Shown piece after piece: positions 34,722-43,418 of a stretch of 64,000 bases of DNA. Source of the stretch: an uncultured Aquimarina sp. (lineage in GTDB: Bacteria; Bacteroidota; Bacteroidia; Flavobacteriales; Flavobacteriaceae); NCBI RefSeq assembly GCF_947500065.1, contig NZ_CANMQT010000013.1:1-64000 (forward strand), given 5' to 3'. Each line of letters begins with the position of its first letter. Positions within the stretch are counted from its first letter, which is position 1. The notes below the pieces were generated by a model. That model was given only the letters and a program-made list of their open reading frames with translations, did no database searches and had not been told where the DNA came from. The position numbers were made by a program, and so were the translations under genes.

Positions 34722-35432
34722 TTATTCTATAATGACTTTAATATTGGTGAAATGAAGTTTCCAGTTACCTTCACTCTTATTATGCGTTTTAGCAATTCTG
34801 ATTCCGTTAAAGTCTTGGTAATCTTCCCAGGAAGTGGTTAAAGATGGTTCCTTTTTATTCTTCTCTCTAAAGACCCATTCTTTTATTTTAAAATCACCTT
34901 CAAAATAAAAATCATAAGCATCACCAGGTGTATATCCTCCTTCGTTTTTGTATACAATAGTGAATTTTTGCATTTCTTTTGAGCTAATAGGAGCAACTGC
35001 GTTTACGTGATGTTCTGATGTAAAACTATCTTGATCCCAAACTAGATTAAATGGAGCAAGCAACCAATATTTATCGTTAATAAATCCTTGGTCAGCTTTT
35101 AATGAAGTACTGTCTATACTAGCTCGGTTATAAGTAATAGTATCCTCTTTAGTAGTAAGGGTAATTTCATTCTTTTTAGGTTTCCAATTCCAAGAACGCT
35201 CATAATGACTACTGTCACGATCTACATTAAAAGTAAATTTTATTTCTTTTACCTTATCCCATTGTGCAAAACCATTGGCATTAGCAATAGCTTCAGCAGT
35301 TGTGGGTATTTTCTTTTTTACTGCCTCAGTATCTTTTACTTCAGTGACCTCATACTTATATTCTTTTTTTGACTCTTGTTTACAACTTATTAGCAATAAA
35401 GAAAGTAAGGTTAGTAGTACTATGTTTTTCAT
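34722..35432 (-). CDS. Lipoprotein, DUF6503-like
   Basis: 236 aa from the ATG at 35432, which gives a lipoprotein signal ending LLISC (cysteine at about residue 17); a longer frame starting at 35492 lacks a proper signal. The body is rich in aromatic beta-strand segments (SHYERSWNWKPKKNEITL, YNRASIDSTSLK), like the DUF6503 family of exported proteins. No catalytic motif recognised. Confidence 0.65.
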   Translation of the reverse strand: MKNIVLLTLLSLLLISCKQESKKEYKYEVTEVKDTEAVKKKIPTTAEAIANANGFAQWDKVKEIKFTFNVDRDSSHYERSWNWKPKKNEITLTTKEDTITYNRASIDSTSLKADQGFINDKYWLLAPFNLVWDQDSFTSEHHVNAVAPISSKEMQKFTIVYKNEGGYTPGDAYDFYFEGDFKIKEWVFREKNKKEPSLTTSWEDYQDFNGIRIAKTHNKSEGNWKLHFTNIKVIIE

Positions 35433-35466
35433 TCTGAAATGGTTTTTGGCTAAAGTATAGAAAACA

Positions 35467-35500
35467 AAAACCTTGCTAAATTGAATTAACAAGGTTTTAG
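35467..35500 (-). terminator. Terminator of the cupredoxin-like gene
   Basis: AAAACCTTG / CAAGGTTTT, a 9-bp stem with a 14-nt loop, just past the end of the minus-strand gene at 35523, with a T tract on the minus strand. Confidence 0.7.
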
Positions 35501-35522
35501 GGTTTTGAAATTATTTTTAGAA

Positions 35523-35891
35523 CTACTCTACAATCAATTTGTATTGAGGAGTTTTATTTAAAGGACAGAAGTAATTATATTCTCCTTTTTGTAATGTTAC
35601 TGTTTTAGAACTTTCTGTTTTTCCCTCAGCAACTACTTTGGTTACATATGCTGTCTGAATATGATTTTTAGGATCTGAAGCATCTTTTCCTGCCGGTACC
35701 AATACGAAACCTACATCTGTTCCTGAGTTGTTGTTAGATATATTAAAAACATAACTTCCTTCTGATAGCGTAACTTGTTTCTGAGTAAATTCTCCTTTGG
35801 TTTGCTCTAGAGAAACTGTTTTAACTTCTTGAGCAGACGTACTTAATGTAATTGCGAAAATAAATGTGAATAATGTGATTAACTTTTTCAT
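35523..35891 (-). CDS. Secreted cupredoxin-like domain protein
   Basis: 122 aa with a signal peptide (TLSTSAQ). The compact beta-sandwich ends with LQKGEYNYFCPLNKTPQYKLIVE, resembling the C-terminal copper-site loop of cupredoxins (C-P-x-N instead of the usual C-x2-4-H). Whether it binds copper is doubtful because the second histidine is not obvious. It lies just downstream of the AhpD-like gene on the same strand. Confidence 0.65.
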   Translation of the reverse strand: MKKLITLFTFIFAITLSTSAQEVKTVSLEQTKGEFTQKQVTLSEGSYVFNISNNNSGTDVGFVLVPAGKDASDPKNHIQTAYVTKVVAEGKTESSKTVTLQKGEYNYFCPLNKTPQYKLIVE

Positions 35892-35944
35892 GATTTTAGA
35901 TATTTATATGTTAATGGTTTTTAAATTAATTTTTGAATAGGATA

Positions 35945-36493
35945 TTATACAGTGGCAGTTTCTAATGGCTGTGCTACTGGGAAATCAACAGGGACTTGTG
36001 TTGTGCTATGGATGTAATTAGAGATTGTTTTGTCTCCTACTAATACAATAGTATCGATTAGGTTTCCTTTATTGTACCCAGCGGCAAAGAACTCATCTAC
36101 TATATTCTGATCTGTACGACCTCTATTTTCTGTAATGTTTTTAGCTAGTTTTGCTAAAGCATTTAGTTTAGGGTCAAAAGATGCAAATCCTGCTCTTAGT
36201 TCTAGTATTTGTTCATCAGTAAAGCCATTCATTTTTCCAATTGCGGTGTGTGCTGATAAACAGTAAATACAGCTATTTACTTCGCTAACGGCTAAGTTAA
36301 CTACTTCTTTTTCCTTAGCTTTTAATGAGGTTTTTGCATTGGATAGATTTAGGTAATTTTCTAATGCAGTTTCACTATGCGCATAAGTAGCGTATAAATT
36401 TGGTACGAACCCCAATGCACTATTAAGGTTATCAAAAATTCCTTGGTTTGTAGTATTTACTTCTTCTCTTGTCGGTACATTAATTGTTGCCAT
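35945..36493 (-). CDS. Carboxymuconolactone decarboxylase / AhpD-like protein
   Basis: 182 aa. The core motif EVNSCIYCLSAHTAIG (about residues 70-85) contains C-x-x-C-x-x-x-H, the redox and proton-relay site of AhpD-type peroxidase-associated proteins. Length fits the YciW-like/CMD branch. Its promoter region carries a 44-bp motif shared with the small gene at 36665. A role in peroxide defence is a family inference. Confidence 0.88.
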   Translation of the reverse strand: MATINVPTREEVNTTNQGIFDNLNSALGFVPNLYATYAHSETALENYLNLSNAKTSLKAKEKEVVNLAVSEVNSCIYCLSAHTAIGKMNGFTDEQILELRAGFASFDPKLNALAKLAKNITENRGRTDQNIVDEFFAAGYNKGNLIDTIVLVGDKTISNYIHSTTQVPVDFPVAQPLETATV

Positions 36494-36510
36494 GATTTTG
36501 TTTTTTTAAT

Positions 36511-36532
36511 ATCCTGAATTCATTTTCAGGAT
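36511..36532 (-). other. 5' UTR hairpin of the AhpD-like gene
   Basis: ATCCTGAA and TTCAGGAT form a perfect 8-bp stem with a 6-nt loop, 18 bp before the start codon. It may affect translation or mRNA stability. Confidence 0.5.
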
Positions 36533-36574
36533 TAGTTTATATTTTGTTTTAATTGTTCTTATAATTTGATATTG

Positions 36575-36641
36575 CAAAGATGCGATGGGAATACTGATTC
36601 TGAAATGGCCATTCTTCCCTACGACTTGTCAATTTTTCCTT
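36575..36641 (-). promoter_or_regulatory. Promoter and 44-bp operator of the AhpD-like gene (copy A)
   Basis: Minus-strand -7 box CATCTTTG (36582-36575). Exactly 15 bp upstream lies a 44-bp motif (36598-36641) whose plus-strand form starts TTCTGAAATG and ends ATTTTTCCTT, with CTTGT in the middle. The same motif recurs at 36858-36901 with the same spacing to a -7 box. Confidence 0.65.
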
Positions 36642-36664
36642 TCCTATATTTTTGAGTTTAGATA

Positions 36665-36808
36665 TTAGGATCTTTCAGCATCACAATAAAAGTCATGATG
36701 ACTTCTTTGATCACAGTGCGCTTTCGGATTTAAAGTATTTACTATTTTTCTTTTTCCTTGACGAAAAATTTCTATTAGATTGAATATGGATTTATTAGTA
36801 TCGATCAT
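36665..36808 (-). CDS. Small hypothetical protein, 47 aa
   Basis: Starts M-I-D-T-N-K-S-I-F-N and ends H-D-F-Y-C-D-A-E-R-S. It is basic in the middle (FRQGKRKIVN) with two cysteines and four histidines in the C-terminal half (PKAHCDQRSHHDFYC), suggesting possible metal binding. No signal peptide. It has a good promoter (-7 box 27 bp upstream of the ATG) with a regulatory motif copied from the AhpD-like gene, supporting real expression. Confidence 0.55.
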   Translation of the reverse strand: MIDTNKSIFNLIEIFRQGKRKIVNTLNPKAHCDQRSHHDFYCDAERS

Positions 36809-36834
36809 TTTTATATTGTTTTAAATTAACAATA

Positions 36835-36901
36835 CAAAGATCAGGCAATACGGAAGCTTCTGAAATGTTAGTTTTTCCCGACTACTTGTATATTTTTCCT
36901 T
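36835..36901 (-). promoter_or_regulatory. Promoter and 44-bp operator of the 47-aa gene (copy B)
   Basis: -7 box GATCTTTG (36842-36835), a 15-bp gap, then the second copy of the 44-bp motif (36858-36901). Conserved positions include TTCTGAAATG, TTCCC, ACTTGT and ATTTTTCCTT; the 4-nt and 2-nt gaps between them vary. Confidence 0.65.
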
Positions 36902-36907
36902 AGGCAT

Positions 36908-36937
36908 AAAAAAACCTCCAATTAAGGAGGTTTTTAT
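36908..36937 (-). terminator. Terminator of the DoxX-like gene
   Basis: AAAACCTCC / GGAGGTTTT with a 6-nt loop, A/T tracts on both sides. Serves the minus-strand gene ending at 36963 and could work both ways. Confidence 0.85.
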
Positions 36938-36962
36938 AATCTTATATATTATGTTTCTTTAT

Positions 36963-37334
36963 TTAGAAGAACTTGATTTCTTTCCTTTTAATCCAAAGTA
37001 TTATTGCACTAAGGATAAAGGTTAACATTGCTGTAATAAATAAGATTCCTCCATCACCATTAATTTCAATCCCTAATTTCGTAATGTGCATAAAAATTGC
37101 TCCACCGATAACACCGAGTGTTAAGGTAGCTCCTATCCAAACAGTTTTAGGGATTAGTATTAAGACACCAGCTATTAGTTCTGAAATTCCGATAGCAATT
37201 CTACCATAAGGTTCCAGTCCGACTTTAGAAAAGATATAAACGCTATCTGGATGTGCGGTAAATTTAAATCTAAGGGTTTGTATAAGGATAATAGCAACAA
37301 CTATCCTTAATACCAGGGGTAAGGCATTCTTCAT
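36963..37334 (-). CDS. DoxX-like membrane protein
   Basis: 123 aa with four hydrophobic helices. ALPLVLRIVVAIILIQTLRFKF at the start and GLEPYGRIAIGISELIAGVLILIP in the middle are typical of small DoxX/DoxD-like integral membrane proteins. Follows the 37363 gene on the same strand (28-bp gap). It is near the AhpD-like gene, a frequent association in oxidative-stress loci. Confidence 0.78.
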   Translation of the reverse strand: MKNALPLVLRIVVAIILIQTLRFKFTAHPDSVYIFSKVGLEPYGRIAIGISELIAGVLILIPKTVWIGATLTLGVIGGAIFMHITKLGIEINGDGGILFITAMLTFILSAIILWIKRKEIKFF

Positions 37335-37362
37335 TTTAGTATGTTAGAGTTTGTGTTTATTT

Positions 37363-37836
37363 TTATAGAACACTGGGTAAGGCGTCTATTTTCCCATTAA
37401 AGGTATCCTTTCTGGAAATAAAATACAATTCCTCGAGGTTGTCATCAATAGAGAATTGATGGGACAACTGTGGTAAATTGTTAATCAAAAAAAGCTGAAA
37501 TGCTTCTGCATTTCTACTTCTGTTTGCAGCTTTTTGTATGATTCTCAGATAAGAAGCTGTAACTAACTCAACATTATTTTTATTAGAAACAAAAAGTAAG
37601 GAACTGTTTTTTCCCTTCAAAAATTTTATTTCTTTTTTAAATTTTATTTCCTTGGAAGCAATTAAATCGTCATTATAATTGCTAAAAGTATTTTTATACA
37701 CTATTTCTTTAGTGTTTTTTAAGTATACAGTTTCTAGTAGAGTTTCATATGTTTTTTTCTGTGTATGACCAGAAAAAGATACCATGAAGAAAATTAGTGT
37801 TATTATTACTGTGATATGATTGTATAAATTTTTCAT
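37363..37836 (-). CDS. Hypothetical exported protein
   Basis: 157 aa from the ATG at 37836, which begins a signal peptide (MKNLYNHITVIITLIFFM to SGHTQ); the longer frame from 37914 has no export signal. No recognisable domain. Contains a basic stretch KEIKFKKEIKFLKGKN. Apparently cotranscribed with the DoxX-like gene. Confidence 0.55.
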   Translation of the reverse strand: MKNLYNHITVIITLIFFMVSFSGHTQKKTYETLLETVYLKNTKEIVYKNTFSNYNDDLIASKEIKFKKEIKFLKGKNSSLLFVSNKNNVELVTASYLRIIQKAANRSRNAEAFQLFLINNLPQLSHQFSIDDNLEELYFISRKDTFNGKIDALPSVL

Positions 37837-38223
37837 GTCGTTACAATTTTTACTCGAAATAACTTCGGTAGTTAGTAAATCATTTGTTATACTACAAAGT
37901 TGGGGCAAAAACATGTAGGTTAAAAGGTCATTTCTTCCTTCTTTATTATAAATACTTCCCTAAGGCTTCAGAAGTAAAGTATTTGACATCTTTAGCATAA
38001 CACTTAAGTCGTATTTAGTTCTAAAGTATTACAAACTAAGATCTATTTAACAAGTTGCTGATCATAAAATAGGATCAAGTTTATAAATATTAATCAGAAT
38101 TTAGATTGTAAAATACTTTCAAATTTAGTGATTAATCATAACAAAATATGTTATAGAAAGTTTAATTGTTTTAATTGAATCTTAAGTGAGTTAGCAATGT
38201 TTTTATTGATAAGTAATTGTTTT
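37837..38223. other. Intergenic, AT-rich
   Basis: 387 bp between the hypothetical exported gene and the end of the UBP zinc-finger gene, both on the minus strand. It must contain the promoter of the former. I see no ORF, repeat or strong hairpin. Confidence 0.45.
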
Positions 38224-38505
38224 TTAGTATTTTAAAAACGACTTGTGTTCGTAGCACCAAGCCCATTTTTCATTAGGTTCTGCAGAGATTACTACGGGAT
38301 GTTTATGATCAGCATAATGATTGCTAGCGTGTTTATTGGGAGAAGAATCACAGCATAGCGTAACTCCACATTCCTGGCAAGTTCTAAGATGTACCCAGTT
38401 GTCTCCCATTTTTACGCATTGAGCACATTTATAGCTGTCGTCTTTTTTGATACTTTGGATATCTAAATTTTTTAGATGATTACAAGTTTTAGTTTTAAAC
38501 CCCAT
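38224..38505 (-). CDS. UBP-type zinc-finger protein
   Basis: 93 aa. Pattern C-N-H near residue 8, CAQC, CQECG, CCD, then H and DHKHPV, matching the three-zinc UBP (ZnF-UBP) fold, which in eukaryotes binds ubiquitin C-termini. In bacteria it often accompanies thioredoxin-reductase-like enzymes. One base separates it from the receiver/reductase gene, so they are translated together. Role unknown. Confidence 0.85.
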   Translation of the reverse strand: MGFKTKTCNHLKNLDIQSIKKDDSYKCAQCVKMGDNWVHLRTCQECGVTLCCDSSPNKHASNHYADHKHPVVISAEPNEKWAWCYEHKSFLKY

Positions 38506-38506
38506 A

Positions 38507-40171
38507 TTATGTTTCTGCTAAATATTCATGTACAAATTTGATTGCCATCGCACCTTCACCAACGGCAGAGGCTACTCGATTCATAGCACCAGCTCTAACA
38601 TCACCAGATGCAAAGATACCTGGGCTACAAGTTTCTAATAGGAAAGGTTCTCGGTCTTTTTTCCAGATTTTTTTGAAATTACTGTAGCGATTTAAATCCC
38701 TTCCAGTCTCTATAAAACCTCTTTCATTTTTGATAATATCCAGTGCTATCCAATCTGTATATGGTTTTGCTCCTATAAAAATAAATAATGCATCCGCATC
38801 TACATTTCTAGTTTCTGAAGTAATACTATTGGTTAGTTTTAATGAAGTAAGTCTATCACTTTCTCCATTGGCTTCCGTGATATTGGTATGACCTAGTAAC
38901 ATAATATTGTCAATAGCATCGATCTGATCGATTAGATAGCTCGACATACTACTTGTGAGATCTTTTTTACGAATTGTAATATATACGTTTTTAGCAAACT
39001 TAGAAAGATAAACAGCTGATTGTCCGGCAGAGTTACCACCACCTACGATATATACTTCTTTATTGCTGCAGGCTTGAGCTTCAGTCATAGATGAACCATA
39101 ATAAATACCAGCTCCAGTGTAGTTTTCAATACCTTCAGCTTCAAGTTTTCTGTAATTTACACCGGTAGTGATCACCACACTTTTAGCACGAATACATTCT
39201 CCGTTACCTAGAGAAATACTTTTATATCCATTTTTTTCTGTTATAGAAGTTACTTCTTGGGGTGACAGAAACTCAATCCCAAATCGTTTGGCTTGGGTAA
39301 TTGCTCGATGCGTCAATTCTTGACCACTTAATCCATTAGGAAATCCAAGGTAGTTTTCTATTCTGGAGCTAGTTCCTGCCTGGCCACCAGGCGCGTGCTT
39401 TTCAATTAACAATGTTTTTAAACCTTCGGATCCTCCATAAACTGCGGCTGCTAATCCTGATGGTCCAGCTCCAATGATTACCACGTCATATAAATTGTCT
39501 TGCGGATGTGCGTTCAAGCCGAGTGCAGTAGCTAACTCTATTATATCCGGATTTTTGTAACAGCTACCATCTTCTAATGAAATTACAGGTAGATCTTTTG
39601 CCGTTAGTTTGTGCAGTGCTATAATTTCTTTTGCTTTATTACTGTTTTCTGCATCTAACCATTGAAATGGAAATAAATTTCCAGATAAAAAATCTTTAAT
39701 GTCGTGAGATTTTGGAGAATATTGATAACCAATTACACGTATTCCCTCAAACTCTGGTTGAAAATTAATCTGCCAAACATCCAATAAATCATTTAATGTA
39801 GGATATAGTTTTTCTTCTGGTGGATTCCATGGTTTGGTAAGATAATAATCTAATTGTACATCATTAATAGCTCTAATAGCCGCATCGGTATCAGAATATG
39901 CAGTTAACAACACTTTTTTTGCATTCGGAAAAAACTTTTTGGCTTCTCTTAGAAATTCGACTCCGAGCATCTCCGGCATCCTTTGATCTACTAGGAATAA
40001 AGCAATAATTTCGTTTTTCTTTTTTAGATCCTCTAAAGCTTCTAGTGCATCATTAGCAGATTCTGTACTCATTATTCGATATTCCTTTCGATACTCTGAT
40101 TTTAAATCCCGAGTTACTGCGCGTAATACCTGAGGATCATCATCAAGTGCAAATATGATTGGTTTTTTCAT
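38507..40171 (-). CDS. Response-regulator receiver fused to thioredoxin-reductase-like FAD enzyme
   Basis: 554 aa. The receiver domain (residues 1-125) has acidic D10-D12, phosphoacceptor D62 in LFLVDQRMP and K113 in LTKPW. A linker of about 100 residues follows, with a thioredoxin-fold-like stretch. The reductase domain starts near residue 225 (DVVIIGAGPSGLAAAVYG), with a second dinucleotide fold VYIVGGGNSAGQSA. Where thioredoxin reductases have the redox C-x-x-C it reads YYGSSMTEAQAC, so the disulfide is missing. Probably an NAD(P)H-dependent flavoenzyme controlled by phosphorylation from the kinase at 41041. Confidence 0.92.
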   Translation of the reverse strand: MKKPIIFALDDDPQVLRAVTRDLKSEYRKEYRIMSTESANDALEALEDLKKKNEIIALFLVDQRMPEMLGVEFLREAKKFFPNAKKVLLTAYSDTDAAIRAINDVQLDYYLTKPWNPPEEKLYPTLNDLLDVWQINFQPEFEGIRVIGYQYSPKSHDIKDFLSGNLFPFQWLDAENSNKAKEIIALHKLTAKDLPVISLEDGSCYKNPDIIELATALGLNAHPQDNLYDVVIIGAGPSGLAAAVYGGSEGLKTLLIEKHAPGGQAGTSSRIENYLGFPNGLSGQELTHRAITQAKRFGIEFLSPQEVTSITEKNGYKSISLGNGECIRAKSVVITTGVNYRKLEAEGIENYTGAGIYYGSSMTEAQACSNKEVYIVGGGNSAGQSAVYLSKFAKNVYITIRKKDLTSSMSSYLIDQIDAIDNIMLLGHTNITEANGESDRLTSLKLTNSITSETRNVDADALFIFIGAKPYTDWIALDIIKNERGFIETGRDLNRYSNFKKIWKKDREPFLLETCSPGIFASGDVRAGAMNRVASAVGEGAMAIKFVHEYLAET

Positions 40172-40195
40172 TATTTTATTAAATTAAAAAACAGA

Positions 40196-41032
40196 CTAAA
40201 AATTAAAGTTATCAGGGTCTGGTCCGTTTCTTTGGTTTTTATCTAAAGAATCAATATAACTCATATCTTCTTTAGATAATTCAAAGTCAAAAAGATTTGC
40301 ATTAGATATAATTCGTTGTTTTTTTGCCGATTTAGGTATTGTGATTATTCCTTTTTGTAAATTCCATCGTAATACAATCTGAGCGACGGTTTTTTGATAT
40401 TTTTTCGCCAAATCATCCAGTATATTTAGTTTGAATATTTTTCCTTGCATCATTGGTGACCATGCTTCATACTGAATTGCATGTGTATTGCAGAAATCAA
40501 TTAAATCCTGTTGTACCAGATGTGGATGGAATTCCATTTGATTAACCATTGGAATTATAGTCGATGTTTTCATAAGGTTTTCCAGATGGTGCTGCATAAA
40601 ATTACTTACTCCTATTGCTTTTATACGTCCATCTTTATATAGTTTTTCTAATGCTTTCCAAGTTTCAATATATTTGCCTTCTACAGGCCAATGTATAAGA
40701 TACAGATCTAAATAATCTAATTGTAACCTGCGAAGGCTTTCATCAAAAGCTTTAAGTGTTGATTCATACCCTTGATCAGAATTCCATACCTTACTTACTA
40801 CGAAAAGCTCTTTTCTTGGAACATTACTTTGGCGTATTGCTTTTCCAACACCTTCTTCATTTTTATATATACTTGCAGTATCAATATGTCGATATCCAGC
40901 ATCCAAAGCCCATTGGATTGCATCAACGACTTCTTTGTCATTGTCAGACAAGTACACTCCCAATCCGAAATAAGGCATGTTTACTCCATTATTTAGTCTA
41001 AATGCTCCTTTTATATCAGTTATTGTTTTCAT
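40196..41032 (-). CDS. Aldo/keto reductase
   Basis: 278 aa from the ATG at 41032; the alternative at 41059 overlaps the previous gene. TIM-barrel signature: GYRHIDTASIYKNEEGVG (catalytic D and Y), VSKVWN (K) and YLIHWP (H). Cofactor motif IPKSAKKQRIISN near residue 240. NADPH-dependent reduction of aldehydes or methylglyoxal-like compounds. Part of the redox operon 42429-38224. Confidence 0.93.
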   Translation of the reverse strand: MKTITDIKGAFRLNNGVNMPYFGLGVYLSDNDKEVVDAIQWALDAGYRHIDTASIYKNEEGVGKAIRQSNVPRKELFVVSKVWNSDQGYESTLKAFDESLRRLQLDYLDLYLIHWPVEGKYIETWKALEKLYKDGRIKAIGVSNFMQHHLENLMKTSTIIPMVNQMEFHPHLVQQDLIDFCNTHAIQYEAWSPMMQGKIFKLNILDDLAKKYQKTVAQIVLRWNLQKGIITIPKSAKKQRIISNANLFDFELSKEDMSYIDSLDKNQRNGPDPDNFNF

Positions 41033-41040
41033 AATTTGAA

Positions 41041-42429
41041 TTATGTAATAGGTAGGCAAACGGTAAATATTGTTTCTCCTTTTTTAGATTTTACTTTAAT
41101 ATCTCCTTGATGCTGATTAATAATTCTTTGTACTACTTCTAATCCCATACCTGTTCCTTCTCCAATAGCTTTTGTAGTAAAAAAAGGGTCAAAAATATTG
41201 TTTAGATGTTCTTCGGCGATGCCTTCACCATTGTCCGCTATCTCAACTTTTAAGAATTTTTGATCTAGAGAGGTTTTGATTTTTAAAATTCCAGAATGAT
41301 CCATTGCATCAATTGCATTGTCGATGAGGTTGGTCCATACTTGATTAATTTCACTTACGAAAATTTTGGCTTCAGGAAGATTTTCTTGAAAATTCTTTTC
41401 TAACGTTATATTTTTCTTTTTTAGCTTATGGTTAAGCATAGTGAGTGTGCTTTTTAAGCCAATATGTATATCGGTTGAGGTTTTTTCTGGAGCACGATCC
41501 ATATGCGTATAACTTTTGATAGAATTTACGAGATTGGATATTCTGTCAGAAGCTTCACCAATTTCATCGACCATCTTTTCTGTGGTTAAGACATTCTCTA
41601 CCCATTCGATAGCGTGAGGAAAGTTATTTTGGCCAGTTACTTTGTATATTTCTTCTAAAGCTGGGACATCCATACAAAAATCCAAAAGCGTTTCTGTTAA
41701 CTCATAAGCATTATCTAATCCATGATTCTCTAACCAATCTTCTAATTCATCTTCTTTTTCATTGCGTTCCATCAGTTTCATATTGTTTTCTGGACGATTA
41801 TTTAGTTTTTCAAAAAGGATTTTATTAAGACTGTCAATTTCTTGATCCGAAATCCTTATAGAAACCACTCTTTTGAATTTCTCAGGAACATTGCCTAGAT
41901 GTTTTTTTAACTCTTTAGCACTACGAACCATTGCAGAAGCTGGATTATTAAGTTCGTGAGCTAGTCCAGCGGATAATTTTCCTAAGGACATCATTTTTTC
42001 AGCCTGCACATTGTTTTTGGTAAACTCTCTCACCCTAGAAGTCATGGTATGCACTAAAACTTCAGTAAGCTCATAATGATTGGAAATCATTTCTCTGAAC
42101 AATGGTTTTTCGAGAACTAAAATTTTGCTATCGATTAGTACATCACCAAAACCAGCAGCAGAACTTGCTCTGGAAAAAGGCAGTAGCCCACCAATTTGAT
42201 TGGTATCCATAAGTGCAATATGCTTATAGTTTCCATTCTGTTCTACTTTGATTTCAATTTTACCTTCTAAAACAACAAAAAGTTTGTCAATAGAGTCTCC
42301 TTGCTGAAAGAGATATTCTCCTTGTATTAAAACTTTAATATAGGATTTGTCAATCAACCATTGTAATTGATCAACTGGAACTTTAATAAACTCTGGAATT
42401 TGTTGAAGTCTTTCTGTTGTAAGTTTCAT
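41041..42429 (-). CDS. Sensor histidine kinase with cyclic-nucleotide-binding-like domain
   Basis: 462 aa from the ATG at 42429. Residues 1-140 form a cNMP-binding (Crp-like) domain (IQGEYLFQQGDSIDKLFVVLEGKIEI). The H-box is LSAGLAHELNNPASAMVRSA, and the HATPase part shows TNLIDNAIDAM, DNGEGIAEEH and GTGMGLEVV. No membrane segment, so a cytoplasmic kinase. Next genes are the aldo/keto reductase and the receiver/reductase fusion, the likely phosphorylation target. Confidence 0.9.
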   Translation of the reverse strand: MKLTTERLQQIPEFIKVPVDQLQWLIDKSYIKVLIQGEYLFQQGDSIDKLFVVLEGKIEIKVEQNGNYKHIALMDTNQIGGLLPFSRASSAAGFGDVLIDSKILVLEKPLFREMISNHYELTEVLVHTMTSRVREFTKNNVQAEKMMSLGKLSAGLAHELNNPASAMVRSAKELKKHLGNVPEKFKRVVSIRISDQEIDSLNKILFEKLNNRPENNMKLMERNEKEDELEDWLENHGLDNAYELTETLLDFCMDVPALEEIYKVTGQNNFPHAIEWVENVLTTEKMVDEIGEASDRISNLVNSIKSYTHMDRAPEKTSTDIHIGLKSTLTMLNHKLKKKNITLEKNFQENLPEAKIFVSEINQVWTNLIDNAIDAMDHSGILKIKTSLDQKFLKVEIADNGEGIAEEHLNNIFDPFFTTKAIGEGTGMGLEVVQRIINQHQGDIKVKSKKGETIFTVCLPIT

Positions 42430-42617
42430 TAGTTTAAAATTAGCCAATAAAAAACCTCTTTCCAATACCTATAAAGAGAAGAACTCTTAAGGTTTTTATA
42501 AAGTTTCTTCCATTTGGAACTAAATATTAATTTTTTAAGAATTGTTTATCGAAAAGCAACTATTATTATTGAGTTTATAATGAATTGTTATATTTAGAAA
42601 TTATTAAATAAAAGGGT

Positions 42618-43418
42618 ATGTCTAAAGAATTTCAAAAGTTTTTTAAAACTAACAAAGCAACTTGGGATGAGAAAGTAAAGGTTCATGCATCTAGTAATTT
42701 TTATGATTTAGAATCTTTCAAAAACGGCAATAATTCCTTAAATAAATATGAGTTGGAAGCGTTAGGAGATGTTTCTGGAAAATCACTTTTACATCTTCAA
42801 TGCCATTTTGGTCAGGATACGTTAAGTTGGAGTAGGATGGGAGCAAAATCCACTGGAGTGGATCTTTCTGATAAAGCAATTGAGCTAGCAAAACAACTAA
42901 ATACGGAATTGAAATTAGATGCTGAGTTTGTGTGCTGTAATGTTTTGGATACATCTGATCATTTAAAAAATCAATTTGATATTGTATATACCAGCTATGG
43001 AGTTATTGGATGGTTACCTGATCTAAAACCTTGGGGTAAAATGATTGCGGAAAGATTAAAATCTGGAGGAACTTTTTATATGGTGGAGTTTCATCCCATT
43101 GTATGGATGTTTGATTATCTGGAGGGATTGCCTACGATTAAATATGGGTATCATCAGAAAGAAGTAATTTATGAAGAGTATGAAGGTACATATGCCGATA
43201 TGAATTCTAAAATGGTTAGTAAAGAGTATGGCTGGAATCACGGATTAGGAGAAGTGATTTCCTCCTTATCTGAAGCGGGATTAACTATTGAATACCTGAG
43301 GGAATATGACGAATCTCCGTATGATGTTTTTCCAGATTTAATTGAAAATAAAAACGGAATGTTCGAGAGTTCTGATAAATTATTTCCGTTACTATTTGCG
43401 ATTAAAGCTTTTAAGTAA
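42618..43418 (+). CDS. Class I SAM-dependent methyltransferase
   Basis: 266 aa. Motif I is SLLHLQCHFGQDTLSWSRMG (about residues 55-74), then GVDLSDKAIELAKQL. The opening FFKTNKATWDEKVKVHASSNFYD is typical of a flavobacterial branch. Substrate unknown. Monocistronic. Confidence 0.87.
   Translation: MSKEFQKFFKTNKATWDEKVKVHASSNFYDLESFKNGNNSLNKYELEALGDVSGKSLLHLQCHFGQDTLSWSRMGAKSTGVDLSDKAIELAKQLNTELKLDAEFVCCNVLDTSDHLKNQFDIVYTSYGVIGWLPDLKPWGKMIAERLKSGGTFYMVEFHPIVWMFDYLEGLPTIKYGYHQKEVIYEEYEGTYADMNSKMVSKEYGWNHGLGEVISSLSEAGLTIEYLREYDESPYDVFPDLIENKNGMFESSDKLFPLLFAIKAFK

Noticed and set aside
35432-35475. Possible third copy of the 44-bp operator (TTCTGAAATGGTTTTTGG) at 35432
   Set aside because: Only the first 15 or so bases resemble it; the TTCCC, ACTTGT and ATTTTTCCTT parts are missing, and it is not at the right distance from a -7 box.
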